Below, one piece after another: positions 50,682-59,689 of a stretch of 64,000 nt of DNA. Each line of letters opens with the position of its first letter. The stretch's first letter is position 1. Position numbers and translations under genes: made by a program. The DNA is from Actinomycetes bacterium. GTDB lineage: Bacteria > Actinomycetota > Thermoleophilia > BMS3ABIN01. The notes beneath the pieces are model-generated. The model was not told the origin of the DNA. It did no database searches and worked only from the letters and a program-made list of their open reading frames with translations. The stretch is taken from contig JAJYXB010000023.1 of NCBI GenBank assembly GCA_021791195.1, positions 1 to 64,000 on the forward strand. The letters run 5' to 3'.

Positions 50682-52145
50682 TTGGCGGAACCGGATCTGG
50701 ACAGTCCGGCGGTCAGCCGCGTTCGTGAATTCCTGCGTGACCGGCGCCGGCACGCCTGGCTGGTGGGCGGCACGGTCCGCGACCTGCTGCTGGGGAAGCA
50801 GCCCTGCGACGTCGATCTGGCAATCGCGGACGACCCGCGGCCGCTGGCGCGCGATTTTGCCGACAGCGTCGGCGGCAGTTTTTTCACCATGTCGGAGGAA
50901 TTCCGCGCCTGCCGCGTGGTGGCCCAGGCGACTGCCACGGCCGGGACGGGCGCGCCGGCTGGATCCGGGGCCGTCACCTGGGATTTCGTCGCCCTGCGCG
51001 GCGCCTCGATCGAGGATGACCTTCGCGGCCGCGATTTCACCGTGAATGCCATGGCCGTCGAGCTGCCCGTCGCCGGCGCCGTGCTCGACCCTCTGGGGGG
51101 GCGCGCCGACCTGGCGGCCGGCAGGCTGGCCGCCGCCAGCGGCGAGATCTTCGATCATGACCCCCTGCGGCTGCTGCGGGCGCTACGCCTGGAGAAGGAG
51201 CTGGGCCTGGCAATCGACGAACCGCTCGCGGGACTCATCCGCGACCGGGCCCCGCTGGCGTCACGGCCGGCGGCAGAGCGAACCTTTGCCGAGCTGACGC
51301 GCCTGCTGGCCGCCCCCGGCGCCTGCGCGGCCGCGCGCCGCATGGACAGCCTCGGCCTGCTGGAGGTCCTGCTCCCCGAACTCACCGCCCTTAAAGGGAT
51401 CAGCCAGAACGATTATCACCACCTCGATGTTTTTGAGCACACACTGGCAAACTGCACCGCGCTGGAACAGGTCATCGCCGATCCGGCCGCCTTCTTCCCG
51501 GGCCAGGCCCGGCAGCTTCAGCAGCGTGCGCACCGGCGGCTGGCGGGCGACGCCGGCTGGAGCTTCATGATGGCCTTTGCGGCACTGACGCACGACATCG
51601 CCAAGCCCTTCTGCCGCTTTATCGACGTGGACGGGCAGGTGCGTTTCTTCGAGCACGACCGCCGCGGAGGCGAGATGGTGGCGGGCATCCTCGGGCGGAT
51701 GAAGGCGAGCGCCGAGATCACGCGCGCGGTCGCCTTCCTCGTGCGCCGCCACATGCGTTTTGAAGGCCTGCTGCAGCAGCGCCCGCCGAGCAACCGCGCC
51801 CGCCTGCGCTATCTGCGGGCGACCGCGCCGCTGACGCCGGAGCTGATCATGCTGGCGGTCTCGGACCGCCTCTCCGTCCGCGGCCGTCTGGTCACCGAGG
51901 CCGACATCGAAGCCCACCTGGCGCTCACGCGCGAGATGATGGAGCTGTACTTCGCCGGTGAGGAAGCTGGCCCGCCCCCGCGGCTGGTGAGCGGCGACGA
52001 GCTGATGCGCGAACTGGGGCTGGCGCCGGGGCCGCTGATCGGGTCGCTGCTTGCGCGCATCGAGGAAGAGCAGCGGCTGGGCAATCTGAACTCGCGCGAT
52101 GAAGCCCTGGCGGCTGCCGCCCGGATGCTGAAGGAGGAAGGATGA
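50682..52145 (+). CDS. cca: CCA tRNA nucleotidyltransferase / poly(A) polymerase family with HD domain
   Basis: 487 residues from TTG that follows the alr stop directly. Class II nucleotidyltransferase head AWLVGGTVRDLLLGKQPCDVDLAIADD with the two catalytic aspartates, DDLRGRDFTVNAMAVEL, FDHDPLRLLRALRLEKELGLAI; then an HD domain (about 250-390: ALTHDIAKPF) and a C-terminal helical part (AEDLM-type LVSGDELMRELGLAPGPLIGSLLARIEEEQRLG). It adds or repairs the 3' CCA of tRNAs; a related poly(A) polymerase role cannot be excluded. The next gene starts inside its stop codon. Confidence 0.9.
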   Translation: MAEPDLDSPAVSRVREFLRDRRRHAWLVGGTVRDLLLGKQPCDVDLAIADDPRPLARDFADSVGGSFFTMSEEFRACRVVAQATATAGTGAPAGSGAVTWDFVALRGASIEDDLRGRDFTVNAMAVELPVAGAVLDPLGGRADLAAGRLAAASGEIFDHDPLRLLRALRLEKELGLAIDEPLAGLIRDRAPLASRPAAERTFAELTRLLAAPGACAAARRMDSLGLLEVLLPELTALKGISQNDYHHLDVFEHTLANCTALEQVIADPAAFFPGQARQLQQRAHRRLAGDAGWSFMMAFAALTHDIAKPFCRFIDVDGQVRFFEHDRRGGEMVAGILGRMKASAEITRAVAFLVRRHMRFEGLLQQRPPSNRARLRYLRATAPLTPELIMLAVSDRLSVRGRLVTEADIEAHLALTREMMELYFAGEEAGPPPRLVSGDELMRELGLAPGPLIGSLLARIEEEQRLGNLNSRDEALAAAARMLKEEG

Positions 52146-53137
52146 GCGCTTCCGATCCAGCCGGCGCCGCAGCCGGCGCCCCGGCTGTCGCCATCGAGCA
52201 GCTGCGGAAGAGCTACGGCCCGATAACCGCCCTCGACGGCGCCTCGATCAGCGTTGACACGGGAGAGATCTTCGGTCTCGTGGGGCCCAATGGCGCCGGC
52301 AAGACGACGCTGATCAAGGCTATCTGCGGCATCCTCAAGCCGGACAGCGGCAGCGTCAGCGTGCTCGGCCTGGACGCTGCCCGCGAGCGCCATGCGGTCC
52401 GGCGCCGGCTGGGCTATATGCCGCAGACGCCGGCGCTCTATGAAGATTTAAGCCCGCGCGAGAACCTGGTTTTCTTCGGCAGGGGTTTCCGGACCTCCGG
52501 CCTCAGTGACCGCATCCGCGATGTGCTCGAATTCGTCGAGCTCTGGGAACGGCGGGACGATCCGCTGCATAACTTTTCCGGCGGCATGAAGCAACGCGCC
52601 TCGCTGGCCTGTGCGTTGCTGCGCGATCCCGAACTGCTGATCCTGGACGAGCCGACGGCCGGCGTCGATCCGACGCTGAAGCAGAACTTCTGGCGGCGGT
52701 TCCGGGAGCTGAAGGAACGCGGTCGCACCATCTTTGTCACTACCAACATGATGGACGAGGCGCTGCACTGCGACCGCGTGGCGGTGATCCGCGCCGGCAG
52801 CGTGCTGATCACCGAGACGCCTGAGGCCATCCGGGCGCGCGGCCGCACGCGGGTGACGCTCGGCCTGCGCGACGGCAGCCTGCGCGAGCAGGAAGTGCTT
52901 GCCTACGAAGAAGAGATGCCGCGCCTGCTGGCCGCCTACGGTCTCAGCGACGAGGTGGCCCGCATCAGCGTCCGCCGGCCCAGCCTGGAGGATGTCGTCC
53001 TGGGGATGATCGCCGGGGATGCAGGTGCGGGCGAAAAGCCGGCGCATGGCGGCGCGCATGGCGGCGCGCATGGCGGCCGGACTACCGGCGCGCACCCAGG
53101 CGCCGGCGCGGACGCGGAGGACGGCGGGAATGTTTAG
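52142..53137 (+). CDS. ABC-2 type transporter ATPase with His/Gly-rich tail
   Basis: 331 residues, ATG overlapping the previous stop in ATGA behind GGAGGAAGG. Walker A GPNGAGKTT, signature NFSGGMKQRASLACALL, Walker B LLILDEPTAGVDPTLK; typical of the DrrA/CcmA drug and polysaccharide exporters. The C-terminal 35 residues are unusual: tandem AHGGAHGGAHGG encoded by three copies of a 12-bp unit (53043-53078). The permease gene overlaps its end by eight bases. Confidence 0.93.
   Translation: MSASDPAGAAAGAPAVAIEQLRKSYGPITALDGASISVDTGEIFGLVGPNGAGKTTLIKAICGILKPDSGSVSVLGLDAARERHAVRRRLGYMPQTPALYEDLSPRENLVFFGRGFRTSGLSDRIRDVLEFVELWERRDDPLHNFSGGMKQRASLACALLRDPELLILDEPTAGVDPTLKQNFWRRFRELKERGRTIFVTTNMMDEALHCDRVAVIRAGSVLITETPEAIRARGRTRVTLGLRDGSLREQEVLAYEEEMPRLLAAYGLSDEVARISVRRPSLEDVVLGMIAGDAGAGEKPAHGGAHGGAHGGRTTGAHPGAGADAEDGGNV
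53043..53078 (+). repeat. Three 12-bp tandem repeats in the ABC ATPase tail
   Basis: CGCATGGCGGCG repeated at 53043, 53055 and 53067 (the last ends in C). Being multiples of three bases, copy-number changes keep the frame. Confidence 0.93.
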
Positions 53138-53879
53138 CAATATCAACGCCATCGCCGTGCGCATCAACCGCCAGTTTTTGCGCGACCGCCGGTTCCTGGG
53201 GCTGTCGCTGATCGTGCCGGTGCTGCTGATGCTGCTGCTGAAATACGTGCTGGACTCGTTGCCCGGCCTGGCGCGCCTGGGCGTGCACATCTCTGATTAC
53301 GCCATCCTCGTCGCCGCCTACCTGGTGCACTTCCTTGCTTACGTGCTCTCGACGATCGTGCTGGTGCGCGACCGCAAGGACGGCACCCTGGGGCGGATGT
53401 TCGTCTACGGCTACCGCCGCCGCGAAATCGTGCTCGGCTACGTCGGCGGCTACTCGACCATCGCCGCGGTGCAGACGGCGCTGGTGCTGATACTCACCAA
53501 ATATCTGTTTGACATCAACCTGGCTCCCGACCTCATCGCCGTGGTACTGACGATGCTGGCGCTGGCGGTGGTCTCCGTCGGCCTCGGCGTCTTCATCTCC
53601 AACTTCGCCCGCAACGAAGGGCAGGTGTTCCCGTTCATCCCGCTGGTGATCGTGCCCACCGCGCTGCTCTCCGGCATTGCCATCCCCATTGATGAACTGC
53701 CCCGGGTGTTGCAATGGTGCAGTTACTTGATACCACTGCGCTACGCCGTCAGCGTGCTGGATGGCGTGCTCAACCAGCACCGGTCGTTCTTTTCCGAGCT
53801 GGGGCCGTTCCTGACGCTGGTGGCGGTCGGCGCCGGGCTGCTGGCGACCGCCAGCCTGACGCTACGCGAACGGGAATAG
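53130..53879 (+). CDS. ABC-2 type transporter permease
   Basis: 249 residues from ATG at 53130, inside the last codons of the ATPase gene; a longer frame to 53019 would merely read the repeats in another frame. Six membrane segments with the ABC2 pattern NAIAVRINRQFLRDRRFLGLSLIVPVLLMLLLKYVL, DRKDGTLGRMFVYGYRRREIVLGYVGGY, and the signature FPFIPLVIVPTALLSGIAIPIDELPRVLQWCSYLIPLRYAV. It exports an unknown compound (drug, lipid or polysaccharide) with the preceding ATPase. Confidence 0.92.
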   Translation: MFSNINAIAVRINRQFLRDRRFLGLSLIVPVLLMLLLKYVLDSLPGLARLGVHISDYAILVAAYLVHFLAYVLSTIVLVRDRKDGTLGRMFVYGYRRREIVLGYVGGYSTIAAVQTALVLILTKYLFDINLAPDLIAVVLTMLALAVVSVGLGVFISNFARNEGQVFPFIPLVIVPTALLSGIAIPIDELPRVLQWCSYLIPLRYAVSVLDGVLNQHRSFFSELGPFLTLVAVGAGLLATASLTLRERE

Positions 53880-53914
53880 CGGGACGAACTGGAATTGGGG
53901 AAGGAAAACGTCGC

Positions 53915-56311
53915 CTACGACGCTTTGGCCTGCATCGGCTTCAGCAGCTCGGCGAAGGCATCGACGACCGCCGGATCGAACTGGGTGCCGGCGCCCAGCT
54001 TCAGCTCCGCCAGCGCCTGGCTGGTATTGAGCGCGTTGCGGTACGGCCGCTCCGTGGTCATCGCCTGGAAGGCGTCGGCCACCGCGACGATGCGCGCGCC
54101 CAGCGGGATCTTCTCCGTGGCCAAGCCGTCGGGATAGCCGCAGCCATCGAAATGTTCGTGGTGATGGCGTACTATCGGCAGGAAGCTTTGTAGACTGGCG
54201 ATATGCTTGAGGATCATCTCGCCGATCTCGGGATGCTCCTTGATCCGCCGCCATTCGGTAGCGCTGAGGCTGCCGCGCTTGTTGATGATCTCGTCCGGGA
54301 CGCTTACCAGGCCGATGTCATGCAGCAGGCCGGCGACGCGCACGCGGTGGATCTCGTCCTCGTCCAGCCCCAGCTGCATGGCGATGCTCGATGACAGCCT
54401 TGCCACCGATTCGGCATGTCGCTTGTCATATACATTGCGCTCATCGACCGTGGCCGCCATCGCCTGCGCCGCCGCCAGGTTCAGCTCCTCTCGCACCAGA
54501 TCTTCCAGCGACATGGCGCCGAACTCGTTCTGCTCCTCGTGGTAGAGGATGACGCGGTTGCCTCCCTGGCGCTTGCCGTAATACATGGACCAGTCAGCTT
54601 TATCAACCAGATCGTTAGCCTGGTTGGCGTCTTCCGGGAAGCTGGCGACGCCGATGCTGGTCGTCAGCGGCGTGTTTGTCCGTGACTTGGTGTCGAAGGC
54701 GAAGCCGGCCACGCGCCGCCGGATGCGGTGGGCGATGATCTGGGCGCCGGAGCTGTCGGTATCGGGCAGGATAACGGCAAATTCCTCGCCGCCGTAACGG
54801 GCGGCGACGTCGATGGCGCGCTTTGATTCAGAGATGATGCGTGACACATTCTGCAGCGCTTTGTCGCCGGCGCCGTGGCCGTTGAGATCGTTGAAGACCT
54901 TGAACTTGTCAAGGTCGCAGAAGACGACTGAGAGCGGCTTGCCGCTGCGCGCGGCGCGCTCGATCTCTTCCCGCAGGCGCTCGTAGAAATAGCGCTGGTT
55001 GTAAAGGCCGGTGAGGCCGTCGGTCACCGCCTCTTCGCGGCTGCGCTCGAAGCGCTTGGCGTTCTGGATGGCGATCGCGGCCTGGTTGGAAAGGATGGTA
55101 AGCACGGAGAGCTCGTCGCGCCCGTAAGCCTCAGCCTTCCGGCTGTAGACATAAAAGACGCCCAGCCGCCGCTGCTGCACCTTGAGCGGCAGACAGATGA
55201 ACGCCCGGATGCCTTCTTCGCGGGCGAGCGTGCTCAGGCGGTGGGAGGCGTTGATATCGTCGCTGTAAACCGCCTGATCGCCCAGCAGCACCTCGTCAGC
55301 CAGACCGCCGCGCCGGAACTGCATTTTGCTGACAAAGCGGTCGCTGAGACCGGTGGTGAAGGTGTCGGTGAAAACGCCGCGCTCCTCATCGAACAGAACG
55401 ATAGCGGCCGCCTGCGAGCCGGTCAGCTCCAGGCCTTTCTCCATGACGATATCGACGACGCTGTTCCAGTCAAACTCCGAACTGATCGCCAGGGCGATGT
55501 CCGAAAGCCTGGTCAACTGGTGGATCTTGTGTTCCATGGCGTCGGCCATGCCGTTGAACGCCCGGCCGAGCTCGGCGAATTCGTCATTGGACATGATTTG
55601 CACGCGCCGGTCGAGGTCGCCGCGAGCCATGTCGAGGCTGGCGCTCTTCAGCTCCCTCAGCGGCCGGTTCAGCCGTGTGGCCGCGACCGTGGCAACGATG
55701 CCGCTAAGACCGATGCCGATCAGCGCCGCGAACAGCAGATAGTTGCGGGCGCCGGTGGCAGCCACTTCCGCGGCCTGGCGGGCGCTCAGGTTGCGCGCAT
55801 CAAAATCGTTGACCAGCCGATCCGTCAGGTTGCGGATGGTGTCGAGGATGGTATCCGAGCCCTTTTCCCGCGCCAGCGCCGTGGCAGAGTCGCCCGCGCG
55901 CCAGGCCGGCACCACGCCATTGATGAAATTGTTATTGAAATTGTCGCCGGCGGCCTGCAGCTGGTTGAACCAGCTTTGCTCCTGAGGCGTGGTGTCATGC
56001 TGCTGCGCGTCCGCGAGGGCACTGTCGAACTTCTGGTGGGCCGTCTGGAAGGCGGCGATCTTGTCCGCCTTGTTTTCCAGCAGTAGCTCGTAGTGAGCCT
56101 GGATCTGGTCTTCCGCCGCGGCCTTTGCCACCTGCAGATGCTGGACCGCCTCGGACCTGCCAGCCGCCTCATCCGCGGAGTCCCTGACGATGTTCACCTG
56201 CCTGGAAGTAAGCAGCCCCAGTACCGAGAAGACGGCCGTGATAGCCAGAAAGCCGATGACCACCTTCGTGCTCAGGCGGCTCAGCAGGGGGATCCCCCAG
56301 ATTTTACTCAT
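53915..56311 (-). CDS. Membrane sensor with HAMP, GAF, GGDEF and HD-GYP domains
   Basis: 798 residues. A first membrane segment (VVIGFLAITAVFSVLGLL), a helical extracytoplasmic sensor of about 150 residues, a second segment (YLLFAALIGIGLSGIVATVA), then HAMP (about 205-260, RLNRPLRELKSASLDMARGDLDRRV), GAF (about 270-420), GGDEF (about 425-590; DGLTGLYNQRYF, VVFCDLDKFKVFND, ARYGGEEFAVILP) and HD-GYP (about 615-790; HDIGLVSVPDEIINKRGSL, HHHEHFDGCGYPDG). Both active-site motifs look complete, so one protein could make and break cyclic di-GMP under one sensor. Monocistronic. Confidence 0.94.
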   Translation of the reverse strand: MSKIWGIPLLSRLSTKVVIGFLAITAVFSVLGLLTSRQVNIVRDSADEAAGRSEAVQHLQVAKAAAEDQIQAHYELLLENKADKIAAFQTAHQKFDSALADAQQHDTTPQEQSWFNQLQAAGDNFNNNFINGVVPAWRAGDSATALAREKGSDTILDTIRNLTDRLVNDFDARNLSARQAAEVAATGARNYLLFAALIGIGLSGIVATVAATRLNRPLRELKSASLDMARGDLDRRVQIMSNDEFAELGRAFNGMADAMEHKIHQLTRLSDIALAISSEFDWNSVVDIVMEKGLELTGSQAAAIVLFDEERGVFTDTFTTGLSDRFVSKMQFRRGGLADEVLLGDQAVYSDDINASHRLSTLAREEGIRAFICLPLKVQQRRLGVFYVYSRKAEAYGRDELSVLTILSNQAAIAIQNAKRFERSREEAVTDGLTGLYNQRYFYERLREEIERAARSGKPLSVVFCDLDKFKVFNDLNGHGAGDKALQNVSRIISESKRAIDVAARYGGEEFAVILPDTDSSGAQIIAHRIRRRVAGFAFDTKSRTNTPLTTSIGVASFPEDANQANDLVDKADWSMYYGKRQGGNRVILYHEEQNEFGAMSLEDLVREELNLAAAQAMAATVDERNVYDKRHAESVARLSSSIAMQLGLDEDEIHRVRVAGLLHDIGLVSVPDEIINKRGSLSATEWRRIKEHPEIGEMILKHIASLQSFLPIVRHHHEHFDGCGYPDGLATEKIPLGARIVAVADAFQAMTTERPYRNALNTSQALAELKLGAGTQFDPAVVDAFAELLKPMQAKAS

Positions 56312-56461
56312 GCCCTAACCTTCTCACCCTGGTCAAGGAGCAGTGGAGATTGTCGCGCCCCAGGTTTCAAGTGGAAATTCGCACACGGCTGACGTCCGTC
56401 GCGCCGGCCGTAAAACTTCATCGGCACCGGAACGGAATTGCTTGAAGGGGGAAGTGGGAGG

Positions 56462-56998
56462 CTAGCCTGCGATCTCCGCCCCGAGCACGTCATGGATGTG
56501 CGCCAGGGCAAAAGCGTTGACTTCGTCGCCGTTGTGTCCAGGTGAGTCGTAGGTCTCGACACAGTAGCGCGGCACGATCGCACGGTAGCGGCGGTTGATA
56601 AGGCCCTCGACCGTGTGCAGCACGCAGATGTCGGTGCAGACACCGGTCATGATTACCTCATCGGGGCCGAAAGCGGCCAGTTCGGCCTCCAGCGTCGTCT
56701 CGTAAAAACCGTCATACCTGGTCTTGGGCACAAACACCGCCTGAGCGGTGTAAGGCTGCAGTTCGTCCACGACACGGGTCTCGTCGGTGCCGGCGATGCA
56801 GTGGGGCGGAAACATGCGGAACTCGGGGTCGTCCGGCGCGTGGTTGTCATGCAGGAAGATGATCAGGGATCCGGCGGCGCTCTCGCGCCTGAGCGTCTCC
56901 TCGACGCAGGGCAGTACCCGCTGCATGCGGGGACTGGCCAGGTTGCCGAACTTGAGGAAGCCGTTAATCACGTCGGCGACGATGACTGCTCTTTTCAT
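56462..56998 (-). CDS. pncA: Nicotinamidase/isochorismatase-family hydrolase
   Basis: 178 residues. The cysteine-hydrolase triad is visible: aspartate in AVIVADVINGFL, lysine in VFVPKTRYDGFYET, cysteine in VIMTGVCTDICVLHTV. Metal-binding residues lie in FLHDNHAPDDPEF. Shape and neighbours point to nicotinamidase (nicotinamide to nicotinate): the next gene upstream in the same operon is the nicotinate phosphoribosyltransferase. Confidence 0.88.
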   Translation of the reverse strand: MKRAVIVADVINGFLKFGNLASPRMQRVLPCVEETLRRESAAGSLIIFLHDNHAPDDPEFRMFPPHCIAGTDETRVVDELQPYTAQAVFVPKTRYDGFYETTLEAELAAFGPDEVIMTGVCTDICVLHTVEGLINRRYRAIVPRYCVETYDSPGHNGDEVNAFALAHIHDVLGAEIAG

Positions 56999-57084
56999 CT
57001 TTTCCTCCCGTGATCCTGCCAGTTGATCCGGAAACCTGAATCCGGCCCGCCGGCGGAAAAATATCTTCGTCCGGACTGTTTCTG

Positions 57085-58170
57085 TTACTCCACCCGCTCC
57101 AGCCGGTCATTCGGGCGGTATTGGCGGCCGACCTTGGCACATGGCTTGCCGTCGAGCATGACCACGTCAGCCGTATAATCGTTTTCTCCCCGGATGAGGC
57201 TGCTGCCAACCCCGTAGGCGTCCACAGGCGCGCCCGCCGCCTCGAAACGGGCGATTTTGGCGGCGTCGAAACCGGCGCTGACGATGATCTTCACATGCGT
57301 GAAGCCTTCGCGGTCCAGCGCCTCCCGTACCCTGAAGGCCAGCTCCGGCTGCACGCCGGTAGGCTTGAAATAGCCCATCTCCTCCCACAGGCTGCGGTCC
57401 ACCAGCGTCTCGGAATTGTCCAGCCGCACGCCCCAGAGCCGCTGCTTCAGCTCGCGGGCCACCGCCAGCGAAGTGGCGACACAGTCGTTGTCGAAGTCCA
57501 CCAGCGAGACGATGTTGACATCCGGATAATAAATATCAGCGAACGCGCGCGTAGCCGCAACCGTGTCGCCTCCACAGGAGGCGATCAGGCTGTGGGGGAT
57601 GGTGCCGATGCCTTTCCCTCCCCAGAGGGATCCCTGGGCGTCAGTCGATACCTGGTCTATCCCTGCTATATGCGCCGCCAGTCCGTCCAGCGGCTGCACG
57701 GCGTAATGGTCGTGGCGGGCGCCGAACATCAGCACCGGCTTGCCGTTCGCGGCGTCCAGCGCGGCGCGCACATTCTTCACCACCAGCGTGCCCCGCGCCA
57801 GCGAGCCGAGGTAGACCGTTTCCAGGTGGGCGAACAGCGAGTAGTCGCCCTCGATCGTCATCACGGTCTCGTAGGGAGAGACGCGGTCGCCATCATAAAG
57901 GGCGCGGACTTCGAGCGAGTTCCAGCCATCCACCCAGCTGCCGTCCGGCGCGAAGTGGCCGCTGGCCAGCTTGAGGCAGGCGAGCGCTTCGTCCATGCCG
58001 CCGAGCCAGGCCTCCTTCTTCTGGAAGACCTGCATCACCATGCGCGGATGCATGTCCTTGCGTTCCAGCACACTCTTGGTACGGCAGAAATAGACGTCGG
58101 TGTAAAAGCCGCGGCGGATCCGGTCCACCGGCAGGTCGAAAACCCCGGGCGCCAGCCGCTCGCGCGTCAT
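57085..58170 (-). CDS. pncB: Nicotinate phosphoribosyltransferase
   Basis: 361 residues. Family marks: GFYTDVYFCRTKSVLERKDMHPRMVMQVFQKKEAWLGGMDEAL, VMTIEGDYSLFAHLETVYLGSLARGT, FGARHDHYAVQPLDGLAAHIAG, GTIPHSLIA, VSLVDFDNDCVATSLAVAREL, LWGVRLDNSETLVDRSLWEEMG, IIVSAGFDAAKIARFEAAGAPVDAYGVGSSLI. It forms nicotinate mononucleotide from nicotinate and PRPP in NAD salvage. It starts three bases after pheA and precedes pncA by 86 bp. Confidence 0.95.
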   Translation of the reverse strand: MTRERLAPGVFDLPVDRIRRGFYTDVYFCRTKSVLERKDMHPRMVMQVFQKKEAWLGGMDEALACLKLASGHFAPDGSWVDGWNSLEVRALYDGDRVSPYETVMTIEGDYSLFAHLETVYLGSLARGTLVVKNVRAALDAANGKPVLMFGARHDHYAVQPLDGLAAHIAGIDQVSTDAQGSLWGGKGIGTIPHSLIASCGGDTVAATRAFADIYYPDVNIVSLVDFDNDCVATSLAVARELKQRLWGVRLDNSETLVDRSLWEEMGYFKPTGVQPELAFRVREALDREGFTHVKIIVSAGFDAAKIARFEAAGAPVDAYGVGSSLIRGENDYTADVVMLDGKPCAKVGRQYRPNDRLERVE

Positions 58171-58173
58171 CGC

Positions 58174-59028
58174 TCAGCCCGCCGGGTAGGAGCCGAGCAT
58201 TTTCACTCCGGCCAGTTTGCACTGCAGGCACTTGAGCGCTGAGGCTACCGGCGCGTCTTCCTCGCGGCCCTCGACATCGATAAAGAAGATGTAGTCGCCC
58301 AGCCCCTTTTTGGATGGCCGCGACTCGATCTTGGTCAGGTTGACGTAGCGGTGGGAGAACTCCTGCAGGATCTGCAGCAGGCTGCCCGGCTGGTCGTGGG
58401 CGATCGTGCAGACGATCGAAGTCTTGTAGGGTTCGTCCAGATCCTGGGGCGCCGGACTCGTGGCCAGCAGCGCGAAGCGGGTCTCGTTGTCGGGCCGGTC
58501 CTCGATGTCGGACGCCAGCACGACGCAGCCGTATCGTTCGGCCGCCAGCCGGCTGCCGATCGCGGCCCACTTCTGGTCGGACTCGCTGACGATCCGCACC
58601 GCCTCGGCGGTGCTGCCTGCGGCGGCCGTCTCCGCCTGCGGCAGCTTTTCGCGCAGGAACTTGCGGCACTGCGCCAGCGCATGCGGCAGCGACAGCACCT
58701 GCTCGATCTCATCCAGCTCCAGCGGTGAACGGGCGATCAGCTTCTGATGGATGGGATGGTCGATCTCGCGGATGATGCGCACGTTGTCGACTTCGAAGGC
58801 GAGATAGTCCAGCGTGACGTTGATCGAACCCTCGAGCGTGTTCTCCATCGGCACGATCCCCTGCGCCACCTCGCCGCGCGCAACCGCCATGATCACATCC
58901 GGGACCGAGGGAAGCGGCAGCATCTGGCTGGCGTCCAGGCCGGTACGGACCAGCAGCGCCTCCTCCGACCAGGTTCCTTCCGGCCCCAGGAAAGCCGTTT
59001 TGCCGCTGTCAGTCGTCAAGGACGCCAC
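58174..59028 (-). CDS. pheA: Prephenate dehydratase
   Basis: 284 residues. Catalytic domain 1-185: TAFLGPEGTWSEEALL, GIVPMENTLEGSINVTLDYLAF, AIGSRLAAERYGC and the conserved NxTRF-type DNETRFALLA. C-terminal ACT domain 200-280 with the phenylalanine-binding HDQPGSLLQILQEFSHRYVNLTKIESRPSKKGLGDYIFFIDVEG. It makes phenylpyruvate from prephenate and is inhibited by phenylalanine. It overlaps the DUF4446 gene by 20 bp at its start and is followed by pncB. Confidence 0.96.
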   Translation of the reverse strand: MASLTTDSGKTAFLGPEGTWSEEALLVRTGLDASQMLPLPSVPDVIMAVARGEVAQGIVPMENTLEGSINVTLDYLAFEVDNVRIIREIDHPIHQKLIARSPLELDEIEQVLSLPHALAQCRKFLREKLPQAETAAAGSTAEAVRIVSESDQKWAAIGSRLAAERYGCVVLASDIEDRPDNETRFALLATSPAPQDLDEPYKTSIVCTIAHDQPGSLLQILQEFSHRYVNLTKIESRPSKKGLGDYIFFIDVEGREEDAPVASALKCLQCKLAGVKMLGSYPAG

Positions 59029-59542
59029 CTCCCACTGGCTCCCGCGGCGGGTGTGATTTCAGGCCCATGGCCTCCTTGAGCACATGGATCTCTTCCGGTG
59101 AGAGCTTTTCCGGGCTGTCGCCGTGGCGGACTTCCTTCACATAGATGCGGGCGTGCTCGCGCGACTGGATGGCGCTAATGATGACGCCAGAGTACTGCGT
59201 GTTCAGCAGCGCCATGGACGTGCTCTGCATGCCGCTTAAGTCGCGGTAGGCGTCGTAGCGGATGAGGCTGCGGAAGATGAGGCATTCGTCCAGCCGCCGC
59301 TCGCCCTGCTCCAGCCTGCCGGTCAGCTCGCCCAGGTTGTAGGCCAGCGCCTGCACCTCATCCTGGACGGCGCGGCCATGCGCGACCAGGTCGCGGCTGC
59401 GGTTCTCCCCCAGCACTACGGTCTGGTCGTGGCGCAGCCGGCCCAGCTTAGCCAGCAGGTACGCACACAGGATGAGCGCCACCACTCCCAGGCCGATGGC
59501 GAAGACGATGAACAGCGATTGGTTATCCTGAATAAAATTCAT
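59009..59542 (-). CDS. DUF4446 family membrane-anchored protein
   Basis: 177 residues. One N-terminal membrane segment (SLFIVFAIGLGVVALILCAYLLAKL), a coiled-coil-like stretch (VQDEVQALAYNLGELTGRLEQGERRLDECL), then the conserved core IRYDAYRDLSGMQSTSMALLNTQYSGVIISAIQSREHARIYVKEVRHGDSPEKLSPEE. This is DUF4446, of unknown function, common in Firmicutes and Actinobacteria. It probably starts the operon DUF4446-pheA-pncB-pncA. Confidence 0.92.
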   Translation of the reverse strand: MNFIQDNQSLFIVFAIGLGVVALILCAYLLAKLGRLRHDQTVVLGENRSRDLVAHGRAVQDEVQALAYNLGELTGRLEQGERRLDECLIFRSLIRYDAYRDLSGMQSTSMALLNTQYSGVIISAIQSREHARIYVKEVRHGDSPEKLSPEEIHVLKEAMGLKSHPPREPVGGGVLDD

Positions 59543-59689
59543 TACCGTCCTTACTTTCCCATATTCTTGGCACTTTTGCGCCCCAATAAAAAAACCGGCC
59601 GCTGACCGTAAAAAAGCGAAGGCTGAAGGCAGTGAGAATTTCCCGATCTCCCTGCCTCCAACCTTCCAAAGGCCCGCATGGGCGGCGCC

